Shown here: positions 55,701 through 63,140 of the stretch, in pieces | How positions within the stretch are numbered: the first letter of the stretch is position 1 | Layout: each line of letters begins with the position of its first letter | Origin: Coxiellaceae bacterium | Lineage (GTDB): Bacteria > Pseudomonadota > Gammaproteobacteria > Coxiellales > Coxiellaceae | Length of the DNA stretch: 64,000 bases | Assembly: GCA_029210045.1 (NCBI GenBank) | Contig: JARGNX010000008.1 | Location: 88,163 to 152,162 of the forward strand | Direction of reading: 5' to 3' | The notes under the pieces: model-generated | Seen by the model: only the letters and a program-made list of their open reading frames with translations | The model's database searches: none | What the model was told of the DNA's origin: nothing | Position numbers and translations under genes: made by a program

Positions 55701-58425
55701 TGTCACTAGCTCTTTACCTGTACCTATAATACGTCGCTTAGTGGCTCATGGTGCAAAATTCAGTCCTGTTATGATCCGAAGTATCTTTAGTGGTGCTAGC
55801 TATAGTGAGGTGCAACGGGTATTTCTTGAGAGTGCGCCTGACATTACAATGCTAACACCTGAGTTGTTGGTGATGATTTTGAATCGAATACCCGTAGGTG
55901 CGCAGGACGACTATCTTAAGAGTTGCTTAGAGCAGGGCTTTGCGCTTAATCATGCTACTTTTGGAAATCTAAAGGCTGTCAGTGCAGCGTTAAAGCATAA
56001 GGTATCTTTAACGTTGATTAGGGCTTTAATAGATAGGGGAGCATCAGTAAGCACTTGCGATATTGAAACCTGCGCAGAGTTGTTTCGAAAAGATGAAGTT
56101 TATTTTGAGCCAGTGTTGCACTTTTTGCTTACATGCATCGCAGTGGAAAAATTGACACATTTTAATGTGTTTAAAATACTGGGAGCCCTTCCTAGTGATC
56201 AGGGAAATGTACTGATGGAGCGCTTATTAGCATTAGGGTTTAACCCTAATAAGGTAGATGACTCAGGGAATACATTTGTAGTTTATGCTATTAAAATGAG
56301 GGTGCATGCATCAATTGTGTGCTGCCTCTTAGCTCATGATATCAAGTTAACCGCAAAAGATTTAAAGGATGTAGCTTCATCAGAAGCTTCTGAGGGTATT
56401 AAGCGTCAAGTATTACTGAAAGCTGATGTTGATTTATATAGCCAAGAAATTGTTGCTCGTTTTATTGCTAATGAATCGCAACAAACGCAGCTGGATAGCT
56501 TGCATCAATTGTGTGATAGAGGATTTGTTATTAATAAAAATCCCTTTAATATGTCAGAAGATTTCCTATCTCATGTTGCAACAAGTAATGTGTCCAGTGA
56601 AGTTATACATTATTTAATTACTATTGGCTGCAAGGTGACAGGATGTGCATGTATTTCTGCAGTTCAACGAGGTTGTAATGAAGCGACGATATTATTCTTG
56701 CTGCAGCATATTAGCGTTGAGCAGCTAACAAGTGATTTGGTTGTAAGAATGCTTAAAAATAAATCACTTGATGAGCAATTAAGCATATTGTCCATTTTTT
56801 TCGAAAAAGGATTTTTGCAAGATGGTGATAGTAAGCATCGTGCGAATGGTCTTATTGGTTGTGCTATCAGGGCGAAGCTACCGTTAGTCGTTATCAAGGA
56901 GTTGATTGCTCGAGGAGCAAGGGTTATTTATGGTTCCGTATGCGCGGCAGCAGATGCAGTAGTCTCAAAGGAATACGATGCAACATTATTCGAATCTCTA
57001 TTAGATGGTGTGTTGGCTACTGGTTTGACGCCTGCAATCGTTGGGTTATTTATTATTGGTGATACTGGCCCTTCATTTTATGCGCGATTAATTAACCATG
57101 AAATTGTGGATATTGGCAAAGTGATTGAACGCTTGCTTTCAGTGCATGGCAAAGAGGTGGTGTGTAATTTACTGATTGATACAAGACTGCGTAAGCAGTT
57201 GGCCATTTTAGAAGCGTTAGAATTTATTTTTAGACGTTACCCTGAATACCTACATAAAAAATATATTGGTCGTGAATGCTGTACGGTTTCTATGCGAGCA
57301 GCCGAGCTGGGTTTAGGTCGCGTGGTTTCCTTGCTGCTTAAGTTAGGTGTGGATGCAAATATACTGGATAACTATAATAATTCTGCTCTTACACTCACTC
57401 TTGGTTGCTATCACTCTAATATTGCTAGAGAGTTATTAGTATATATTGATCCGCGCTTGTTGGTAGCTCAGAATATTTTTGGCTCTTCGCCATTATCAAT
57501 AGCCTTCGAAAATTCGATCGATGTTGATGTGGTATTGAATATTGCTGAGAGATGCCCTGTGGAATCACTCTCAGACGATTATTTTAACCAAATAGTTATA
57601 CTCTCAAAGCATCCTGTAGCGTTAAAGGTGCTGGTAAATCGATGTGTGTCTTACTTGCTCAATAATCAATTAGACGACGATACATTATACGCGAGCTTAA
57701 GTCGTATATGCGGTAATGAAAAAATATCAACGGACGATATTGGTGTGATGTTTGTTACAAAAGGCATTGATGGCCGTTTACCTTTATTAAGCGCTATGGC
57801 TGCAGGATCTGGTTCTCAACTGGCTGTTTTGATGGCGCGGTATTGCTCGATAAAAAGTTTATCGGTCGAGGATTTCTTTGCTATTGCGAGTGGCTTGCCA
57901 CATGAAGAAGCTTTTTCAGTTCTTGCAAATCGCTTTGTTGGTTTTCAATTAGCGAGTGCAGAAGGTGATGAGCATAAGGCTGGTTATGTGCGTGTTCATT
58001 TGCGTCAACTCTTGTCGATAGCTGGTTGTAAAGTAGACGCAGTGACGCAGCACAATATAATATATCTTCTTGCTGCCTTAACCAGTAAGCACGAAGGGCG
58101 TGAAGGGGGCTATGAGTCACAAATGACGAGAGTGATGAGTTGTTTGACTTATACTGGTGATGCATTAAAAGTAGAAAACTCTGAAGTTATGGTGCGGCTG
58201 CTTATGGATGATAAGATGCTAGCTCAACTGAGTGCTACTATTGGCATAGTAACTGGCTCCAGGATCTGCACTAAAGCCTCTAAGTATGGCAATAAGCGTG
58301 ATGTTTGCATTAATTTCTTAAGGTCAAAGGGCTGCCGCTTTGCCTCCAGCATGACAGAAGCAAAAGAAGAAGACCTCGAAGAAGATGAGGATCCGAAGTC
58401 GCAAGGAATGTGTGTTATTTCATAA
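52783..58425 (+). CDS. Giant protein: ankyrin, ADP-ribosyltransferase-like, SidE-PDE-like, ankyrin-like, CaaX (paralogue)
   Basis: 1880 aa from ATG 52783 (weak ribosome-binding site; a GTG at 52801 with AAGAG upstream is an alternative). It begins almost at once with ankyrin repeats (about 20-120), so it lacks the 200-residue N-terminus of its paralogue. ART-like domain: AIKHYTG, MNALLRAM, Arg315 in AVLTRHE, Ser342 in LSFSE, E378-M-E380 in MEVLFLP. PDE-like domain: RHNHASGHHVR (449-459; His452, His456), GRESE (Glu507/509), THDLDLPR (His586). A long C-terminal region (about 700-1830) consists of degenerate ankyrin-type helix pairs. The acidic tail ends CVIS, as in the paralogue. Similarity to the first giant protein is clear from the ankyrin start through about residue 680. 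Its end overlaps rmuC by 6 nt, convergent. Predicted host-membrane-directed effector. Confidence 0.8.
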   Translation: MRKRFDVRIQEDTAATSIMPHLDQLLSAAASGDVDRLKILLNDPELTVNATDAEGRSALFMAAQANQLDAVKLLLEYGAAESAEIPASKSAITAALLSQHNDIADYLLKHMPTSHVIQSQPLHQGPSQKNRALKNVEYIFHCLLGVEYTSNTLFEAELYAKKYDESGKACEFSLVKNSHKLVVAHCPNGRSYNLSLALKYANMAYFMLDNSVEAKALIAKCELILGRSADAEAAKIADTLTTEVGDYVVYDAEQAAIKHYTGESCAVMNALLRAMPIESLSVNLSKLFIHCMLAISGTNKNIHFDKRPERAVLTRHEAKLPEEMLKRMKTQNQMTLRTGLLSFSENDTTFDTHENRLVIKDTHQHRSPIANVSYHKSEMEVLFLPSYLRFTSYEEDKSAHKNIFTADIVTGVATEYVDGYTVELALLDVHTILTQPYKDGRDVKFGIARHNHASGHHVRKCILIEPVVDYFKRHAADESFRHFCHHLTSDELLMMKVMMIYSRSGRESEVSALSNLDAYMRYQRASAQNMARFMREHMHCDEATIAYYSEIMINMGNPNYTSLVTGETEEIKRHKLYINQIIAFTHDLDLPRIYDEASYNRAVSGYNGSPQADTAVNYIIPSEMQAGAFKKLESIAMRMLVATGDRLLFSKHGIGMSDYSESEFVNSNSNVSHCWRQCQIAYMTVLGKYNEGDLKLEALQQAIRGCKIPVILHTIFRMSTKDLRKYENKHGKSVLADLIQSDHDYMRILEQYLQLMPLDSHSIILLFELAISCDKTAMAWLLSDYLTADSLTTALSYLCRHNFNPTMFAELLGRVEDVNQPALSGRRVLELVIEQKHPRYIVQALVDKGARVDAVDLTSALLKDDYTDVSLYLIEIISIDELTPELYITILDENKPPEYAEKLSARMGSRDVLVRHLLKQTKAELSDRNFSNFIVRMLRNLPSMEGIIFDELVAIGYDFNGGSVYYDKVLYFAVTSSLPVPIIRRLVAHGAKFSPVMIRSIFSGASYSEVQRVFLESAPDITMLTPELLVMILNRIPVGAQDDYLKSCLEQGFALNHATFGNLKAVSAALKHKVSLTLIRALIDRGASVSTCDIETCAELFRKDEVYFEPVLHFLLTCIAVEKLTHFNVFKILGALPSDQGNVLMERLLALGFNPNKVDDSGNTFVVYAIKMRVHASIVCCLLAHDIKLTAKDLKDVASSEASEGIKRQVLLKADVDLYSQEIVARFIANESQQTQLDSLHQLCDRGFVINKNPFNMSEDFLSHVATSNVSSEVIHYLITIGCKVTGCACISAVQRGCNEATILFLLQHISVEQLTSDLVVRMLKNKSLDEQLSILSIFFEKGFLQDGDSKHRANGLIGCAIRAKLPLVVIKELIARGARVIYGSVCAAADAVVSKEYDATLFESLLDGVLATGLTPAIVGLFIIGDTGPSFYARLINHEIVDIGKVIERLLSVHGKEVVCNLLIDTRLRKQLAILEALEFIFRRYPEYLHKKYIGRECCTVSMRAAELGLGRVVSLLLKLGVDANILDNYNNSALTLTLGCYHSNIARELLVYIDPRLLVAQNIFGSSPLSIAFENSIDVDVVLNIAERCPVESLSDDYFNQIVILSKHPVALKVLVNRCVSYLLNNQLDDDTLYASLSRICGNEKISTDDIGVMFVTKGIDGRLPLLSAMAAGSGSQLAVLMARYCSIKSLSVEDFFAIASGLPHEEAFSVLANRFVGFQLASAEGDEHKAGYVRVHLRQLLSIAGCKVDAVTQHNIIYLLAALTSKHEGREGGYESQMTRVMSCLTYTGDALKVENSEVMVRLLMDDKMLAQLSATIGIVTGSRICTKASKYGNKRDVCINFLRSKGCRFASSMTEAKEEDLEEDEDPKSQGMCVIS

Positions 58426-59637
58426 ATCCGTTTCAACTAGGCTGGGGTTGCTTTCATCTTTACTTAATTCGACCTGCTCAATTTTGCTAAAGCGTGAGCT
58501 GATTTTTTTCGATGAGGCAAATACTTTGTCGACATCATCATTGGCTTGATTAATGTGACGAGCTAAATTATCCATACGTGATTGGAAGCGACCAAAGTCT
58601 TTGCCGAGTGCGATCAAGTGCTCTTGAATAATATGCACCTGTTTACGTGTGGCGGCATCTTTTAATACTGCACGTGCTGTTGTGAGCACGGCCATCATGG
58701 TGGTGGGCGATACCATCCATACGCGTTGTTGGTGAGCATATTCTACTAAATCGGGATGGTTGGCATGGATTTCAGCAAAGATGGCTTCTGCAGGGATAAA
58801 CATCATGGCTCCATCAGCCGTTTCACCATCAATAATGTATTTATTTGAAATATCGTTGATGTGTTTCTTAATATCGCGACGGAAGGCGGTGTGGAGTGTA
58901 GGTAGGTTGGTTTCGTTAGCCAGTTGGATGGCTTGATAGGTTTCCAATGGGAACTTAGCATCGACGACCATGTTGCCGGTAGGTTCGGGCAAAAACAAAA
59001 TACAGTCACAACGTTTACCATTCGAAAGCGTGTGTTGTAATGAAAAATGGTTCTCTGGAATCATATTACGAATCAATGCGCTCATTTGTACTTCACCGAA
59101 GGCGCCACGCGATTGTTTGTCAGCAAGAATTTCTTGCAGGCTGACAACGTTGGTAGATAGTTCAGTGATTTTTTGTTGTGCGCTATCGATAATAGTCAAT
59201 CGTTTTAAAATATCATTAAATGTCGCCGTGGTTTTTTCAAAGCCCTGGCTAAGTTTCTTATCGACTTGTTGACTAATGTTTTGCAATTGTTGTTCGGTTT
59301 GTTTGGTGAGTTGATCAACCCGTTGATTCATTGACTGGGTGTTTTGTTGCAATGTGGTCGTAATTTGTTGACGTAACTCTTGCGCTGCTTTATGCAGGCT
59401 GTCTTGAATTAGCGTCAAACTTTTAATTTGGTGTTGATCAAACGCTTCACGTTGCTTTACGGCTTGTTGTTGTGATTCTTGTAACAGGCGTAGCACACTG
59501 TCTTTATCAGAGGCTTGTTGCTGTAAGCGTTCAGCAATCAATGACAGTTGTACGTTTTGTTTTTGCTGCAACATATGCATAATGACAGCCAAAATGCCGA
59601 TAACTACTGGTGCTGTGATAGCGAAATAAATCCACAT
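58420..59637 (-). CDS. rmuC: DNA recombination protein RmuC
   Basis: 405 aa. An N-terminal membrane anchor (about 2-24, YFAITAPVVIGILAVIMHML) is followed by a long Gln-rich coiled coil (about 25-170), then the RmuC nuclease-like domain. The latter contains KQSRGAFGEVQMSALIRNMIP, GKRCDCILFLP, VVDAKFPLETYQ, KKHINDISNKYI and FIPAEAIFAEIH: a PD-(D/E)xK-type core. RmuC limits inversions at short repeats. AAGGAG is 8 nt upstream. It is divergent from kdgK. Confidence 0.94.
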   Translation of the reverse strand: MWIYFAITAPVVIGILAVIMHMLQQKQNVQLSLIAERLQQQASDKDSVLRLLQESQQQAVKQREAFDQHQIKSLTLIQDSLHKAAQELRQQITTTLQQNTQSMNQRVDQLTKQTEQQLQNISQQVDKKLSQGFEKTTATFNDILKRLTIIDSAQQKITELSTNVVSLQEILADKQSRGAFGEVQMSALIRNMIPENHFSLQHTLSNGKRCDCILFLPEPTGNMVVDAKFPLETYQAIQLANETNLPTLHTAFRRDIKKHINDISNKYIIDGETADGAMMFIPAEAIFAEIHANHPDLVEYAHQQRVWMVSPTTMMAVLTTARAVLKDAATRKQVHIIQEHLIALGKDFGRFQSRMDNLARHINQANDDVDKVFASSKKISSRFSKIEQVELSKDESNPSLVETDL

Positions 59638-59686
59638 CGATTAAACTCCTTGATCCAATTGGCAATGATAACGGTAAAACACGTCC

Positions 59687-60613
59687 ATGAAAAACACTTT
59701 CTTAGCGATCGGTGAATGCTTAATTGAGCATCGCGTGAATGATCAACAATTGTATTTTGCTGGTGATACTTTAAATATGGCGATTTATTTAGCACGCCTG
59801 GTGCCAGATGAGGTATGTGTGCAGTACGCAACGGCCTTATCGAGTGACGCAATCAGTCAGCAGATGAAGCAAGAATGGCAGCAAGCGGGCATTGAACTAT
59901 CGGCGGTAGGTGCTGTTGCTGGTAAGGCGGTGGGTGAATATTGGATTGAATTAGATCAACACGGAGAGCGCAGTTTTCGTTATCAGCGCGATGATTCGGC
60001 GGCGCGCTATATGTTTGCCGATGACAACTGCTGTAAAATAATTACGCAAGCGGTTCAGCAGGCCGATATGATTTACTTATCGGCTATTACCTTGGCTATT
60101 TTGGATGAGTCTTCACGTCAAACCTTATTTGATTTGCTAGTGGCAGCTAAGCAGCGCGGTGCGCATGTTGTGATGGATAATAACTACCGTGAGCGATTGT
60201 GGTGTGATGGTGTGACCTGTTGTCGCGTATTGCATCAATTTGAAACGGTGGTGGATTTAGCTTTGTATTCTTTGGCGGATGCACGGGCGATGGCGGCTAA
60301 TGCAGCGTTATCAGCTGATGAGCTGGTTCAGCAACTGAGGTCTGCGGGTGTTAAGCGCATTGTGATCAAGGCGGCGGAGCAGGGATATTGGTTGGCAGAA
60401 GCGGATGGTTTGCCTGAGCCCATCGCTGTTAAGGCCATCACGCAGGTTGTTGATAGTACGGCAGCGGGAGATGCGTTTAATGCTGGCTTCATATTAGGTG
60501 TTTTGCGTGGCGAAAGCTTAAATCTTTGTGGTGGTTTGGGTTATCAGTTGGCAACGGCTGTTTTGGGGCACGCGGGGGCAATTATCCCGAAAGAGGCTAT
60601 GCCTTTGCTTTAA
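59687..60613 (+). CDS. kdgK: 2-keto-3-deoxygluconate kinase (PfkB family)
   Basis: 308 aa. Phosphorylates KDG at the expense of ATP to feed the lower Entner-Doudoroff path. AIGECLIEH, then FAGDTLNMAIYLARL (substrate side; GGDTLN in E. coli KdgK), MDNNYRERLW, and the PfkB signature VDSTAAGDAFNAGFILG with the catalytic Asp. The end GAIIPKEAMPLL matches the E. coli enzyme closely. The gene is isolated; no aldolase or uptake gene is adjacent. Confidence 0.9.
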   Translation: MKNTFLAIGECLIEHRVNDQQLYFAGDTLNMAIYLARLVPDEVCVQYATALSSDAISQQMKQEWQQAGIELSAVGAVAGKAVGEYWIELDQHGERSFRYQRDDSAARYMFADDNCCKIITQAVQQADMIYLSAITLAILDESSRQTLFDLLVAAKQRGAHVVMDNNYRERLWCDGVTCCRVLHQFETVVDLALYSLADARAMAANAALSADELVQQLRSAGVKRIVIKAAEQGYWLAEADGLPEPIAVKAITQVVDSTAAGDAFNAGFILGVLRGESLNLCGGLGYQLATAVLGHAGAIIPKEAMPLL

Positions 60614-60817
60614 AACAATTTTCGCCTTAATGTTTTCATCATTACCATTATTGATGTTTTAGATATCTAAAAAATCTATATTTAGTTATGTTGATTTAAT
60701 ATTACCTTAAGGTTCGGGGCGTAGTCTGAAAAAGTGGATTAGGAGATGTATAACGGGGTGAGCACGATTTGAGCGCGTGCTACAGGTTAAGGGTAAAGTT
60801 GTTGTGGGGTTAAGTCG

Positions 60818-61474
60818 ATGAGTGGGATCAATACAATATTAGCACTGTCCAAAAAGATTCATCAAAATGTGTGGTCGGACGCTTCAGTCCAGTCTTTCAA
60901 AACTCACTTTAGTCCTAAATTTAAGGCATTTGCTGGCCAAGTCGAACAATCGAGTGAGGACTGGACTGCTTTTTTATTCGCATTAAAGAGCAGTGAGCTG
61001 AAGCTAGTTATTGATGTAAAGGATGCCATTGTGCGGGGCGGTGATCGCCTGATGGTTATTTCAACGTGGAAGTTTATTGATCCATTTGGCTGTGAGCGAC
61101 TGGTTGTTGAATCAATGATGAATTATGTGTTTGAGCGCAATATGGTCACCGAGTTGTTTTATATGTGGGATTATCGCCTACAACAATTGACGACATTGCT
61201 TGAATCCGTGCCTGCTAAAGAGGCATTGTCGGCAGAGCAAATTAAGGCTCAACTGACACCACGTGAGCTGCAATGCTTCTTATATGTGGTTCAGGGCCGC
61301 ACAGCGAAGCAAATAGCCAGTGAGCTGCAGTTATCAAAGCGTACCGTTGAAGAATATTTAAACCATATGAAGCAAAAGTTAGGTCTCACGTATCTGAGTG
61401 ATGCCATTAGCTATGCCTTTAATGGCGGATTGTTTCATGTTTCACCAAAGCTGCATGCAGCTGTGGAGGTGTGA
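60818..61474 (+). CDS. LuxR-type transcription regulator with NTF2-like N-terminal domain
   Basis: 218 aa. The C-terminal GerE/LuxR helix-turn-helix is clear: LTPRELQCFLYVVQGRTAKQ, IASELQLSKRTVEEYLNHMK, then KLGL. The N-terminal 130 residues are not a classical autoinducer-binding or receiver domain. They have the plan of a SnoaL/NTF2-like fold (SEDWTAFLFALKSSELKLVI; FIDPFGCERLVVESMMNYVF), better seen in the next gene. Signal unknown. A 204-base upstream region holds the promoter and a CCTTAAGG palindrome. One base separates it from the paralogous next gene, so the pair is an operon. Confidence 0.85.
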   Translation: MSGINTILALSKKIHQNVWSDASVQSFKTHFSPKFKAFAGQVEQSSEDWTAFLFALKSSELKLVIDVKDAIVRGGDRLMVISTWKFIDPFGCERLVVESMMNYVFERNMVTELFYMWDYRLQQLTTLLESVPAKEALSAEQIKAQLTPRELQCFLYVVQGRTAKQIASELQLSKRTVEEYLNHMKQKLGLTYLSDAISYAFNGGLFHVSPKLHAAVEV

Positions 61475-61475
61475 T

Positions 61476-62162
61476 ATGTTGCAACTCAATCAAGCCAAGC
61501 ATTTATTAGCGCAGATTAATACTGAAGTATGGCAACAACGTAATGCCGATGCCCTGTTAAAGTATTTTGATCGTGATATTACTTTTTGTACTCAGAGCTC
61601 AAGCATGTCGCTGGATGAGGTGTATAGCTATGTTGAGCAATCACGTGAGCTGGGTATTTCAACGCAGCTAAAAAATGATCCAACCATTGTATTGCAGCCA
61701 GATGACAGCATGATGGTGTGGTCAGAGTATGAAATGCGCGATGCTGACAATAAAGTGTTGCAGACTGTGGAGTCAATGAATCACTACGAATTGTACGATG
61801 GTAAAATTGCCAACAACTTCTTTATGTGGAATAACGATTTAAAACGTATTATGTCGCATGCCAGGACTAATAACACTAACTCAACCACAGCGAAACATTT
61901 ACCTGGGGGGGGAGTGGAGACATTAACACTGCGTGAATTACAGTGTTTTCATGCGTTAATCCAAGGTGCGTCGCCCAAGCAGGTGGCGCGCCAATTGGGC
62001 CTTTCACCACGTACTATCGAAGAGCATATTGCTCGCCTTAAAACAAAGCTCAATGTTAAAACCTTTGATCAACTGATGGACTTCGCTATGGCAAATGATC
62101 TATTGCAAGTGACGCCATTACTGCAAGTGATGCTTGATCAAGCGGATATCGCTATATCCTAA
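61476..62162 (+). CDS. LuxR-type transcription regulator, paralogue of preceding gene
   Basis: 228 aa from ATG 61476, with GGAGGTG upstream; a longer frame from 61398 would run through the upstream gene. The N-terminus has NTF2/SnoaL-like features: LLAQINTEVWQQRNADALLK, YFDRDITFC, MMVWSEYEMRDADNKVLQ, and ESMNHYELYDGKIANNFFMW, which parallels ESMMNYVFERNMVTELFYMW of its neighbour. The C-terminal LuxR HTH reads LTLRELQCFHALIQGASPKQ, VARQLGLSPRTIEEHIARLK, KLNV. Tandem duplication of regulators with a shared, non-quorum-type sensor domain. Confidence 0.85.
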   Translation: MLQLNQAKHLLAQINTEVWQQRNADALLKYFDRDITFCTQSSSMSLDEVYSYVEQSRELGISTQLKNDPTIVLQPDDSMMVWSEYEMRDADNKVLQTVESMNHYELYDGKIANNFFMWNNDLKRIMSHARTNNTNSTTAKHLPGGGVETLTLRELQCFHALIQGASPKQVARQLGLSPRTIEEHIARLKTKLNVKTFDQLMDFAMANDLLQVTPLLQVMLDQADIAIS

Positions 62163-62185
62163 CCCGTTAACACTAGACGCAAGAT

Positions 62186-62385
62186 TATATAACCGATGAT
62201 GAACCGAGCTTGCAAGAATCAGTTAACTCTAGACACAAGATTATATAACCGATGATGAATCGAGCTTGCAACAAAGTATAGGTTTAAAGTATATAACACC
62301 ACCAGTTAACTCTAGACGCGGCGCAAGCGAGTGAATCGAGGGCGTATATAGTGGATATATAACCGATGATGAATCGAGCTTGCAA
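62186..62385. repeat. Three copies of a 30-bp direct repeat
   Basis: A 30-mer beginning TATATAACCGATGATGAA and ending CGAGCTTGCAA occurs at 62186-62215, 62242-62271 and 62356-62385 with at most one difference (C/T at base 19). Each of the first two is preceded by a TTAACnCTAGACnCAAGAT segment. Spacings are 56 and 114 bases, so it is neither a regular tandem nor a CRISPR array. Confidence 0.9.
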
Positions 62386-62416
62386 CAAAGTATAGAGTTA
62401 ACTGGTGGTGTTATAT
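62291..62416. repeat. Perfect 24-bp inverted repeat enclosing a direct-repeat copy
   Basis: The arm at 62291-62314 (starting ATATAACACC, ending AACTCTA) and its exact reverse complement at 62393-62416 flank 78 bases that include the third 30-mer. The flanked unit looks like a miniature inverted-repeat element or a large stem-loop. Confidence 0.9.
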
Positions 62417-62604
62417 GGTGGTGTTATGGAGAGTGGTACCACAATGCTTCTCACGCGATCCGGTGTCTTGATCGAAAGAGGGGATACGCACGGCTTTTCA
62501 TGGCACCACTAGGAGCCACTATAGACGGCAGAAAAAGGCATTTCCATAGTCTACAGTGTTAATTTAACTTTCAGCGGTAAGTTTTTAATTAAATTGTTTA
62601 ATAT

Positions 62605-63075
62605 TTACATGGATTTAATATATTCCAAAATTTCTTCGACGTGTTGTTTTACTTTAACTTTGCGCCATTCTTTTTTTAGCTTACCTTTTTCATCAATTAT
62701 GAAGGTGCTGCGTTCGATACCGATGTATTCTTTGCCATAAAGTTTTTTTGGTTTAATGACATCAAAACATCGACATAGCTTCTCTTCTGGATCTGATATC
62801 AAGGCAAACGGTAAGGTAAATTTATCGGTGAACTTGTGGTGTGAAGCTAAGCTATCACGAGAAACACCTAGCACTACGGTGTTGAGCTTTTTAAGTTGAT
62901 TGATCGCTGCTTTGAAGTCGTTTGCTTCAGTGGTGCAGCCTGGTGTGTTGTCCTTTGGGTAAAAATACAACACGATATTTTTGCCGCGCAGTGATTTAAA
63001 GTTGGTTATCGATGGGTCTGTGGATTCAAAGGTCTGTGCCGGGACGACTCGGTTGAGTTCAGCGCTTTTTGTCAT
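62605..63075 (-). CDS. bcp: Thioredoxin-dependent peroxiredoxin (Bcp/PrxQ)
   Basis: 156 aa from ATG 63075 with AGGAA 7 nt upstream; the longer frame from 63120 is not needed. Reduces hydrogen and organic peroxides. The peroxidatic Cys is in YPKDNTPGCTTEANDF. The nearby resolving Cys of many PrxQ proteins (five residues on) is replaced by Asp, while Cys residues in KLCRCFDV could act instead. RSTFIIDEKGKL is the typical late strand. Divergent from dapA, a frequent gammaproteobacterial arrangement. Confidence 0.94.
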   Translation of the reverse strand: MTKSAELNRVVPAQTFESTDPSITNFKSLRGKNIVLYFYPKDNTPGCTTEANDFKAAINQLKKLNTVVLGVSRDSLASHHKFTDKFTLPFALISDPEEKLCRCFDVIKPKKLYGKEYIGIERSTFIIDEKGKLKKEWRKVKVKQHVEEILEYIKSM

Positions 63076-63140
63076 GTTTGTTCCTGTGATTGTTGTCGTG
63101 CTAATATAATGGGCTTGCATCTTACCATAAGGACCGCGCT

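Larger units (their letters stand above)
62163..62604. other. Intergenic region with nested repeats
   Basis: The 442 bases between the second LuxR regulator and bcp hold no credible gene. The left 250 bases are built from the direct and inverted repeats listed separately. The right part (62425-62570) has a GTGGTACC/GGCACCAC near-palindrome but no tRNA, CRISPR or known ncRNA signature that I can recognise. Confidence 0.6.

Noticed and set aside
62186-62385. CRISPR array
   Set aside because: Only three 30-bp repeats with unequal spacing (56 and 114 bases), spacers that share sequence with each other, and no cas genes nearby.
62380-62562. 60-codon open frame in the repeat block
   Set aside because: Lies across repeat arms, no ribosome-binding site, no homologue-like composition.
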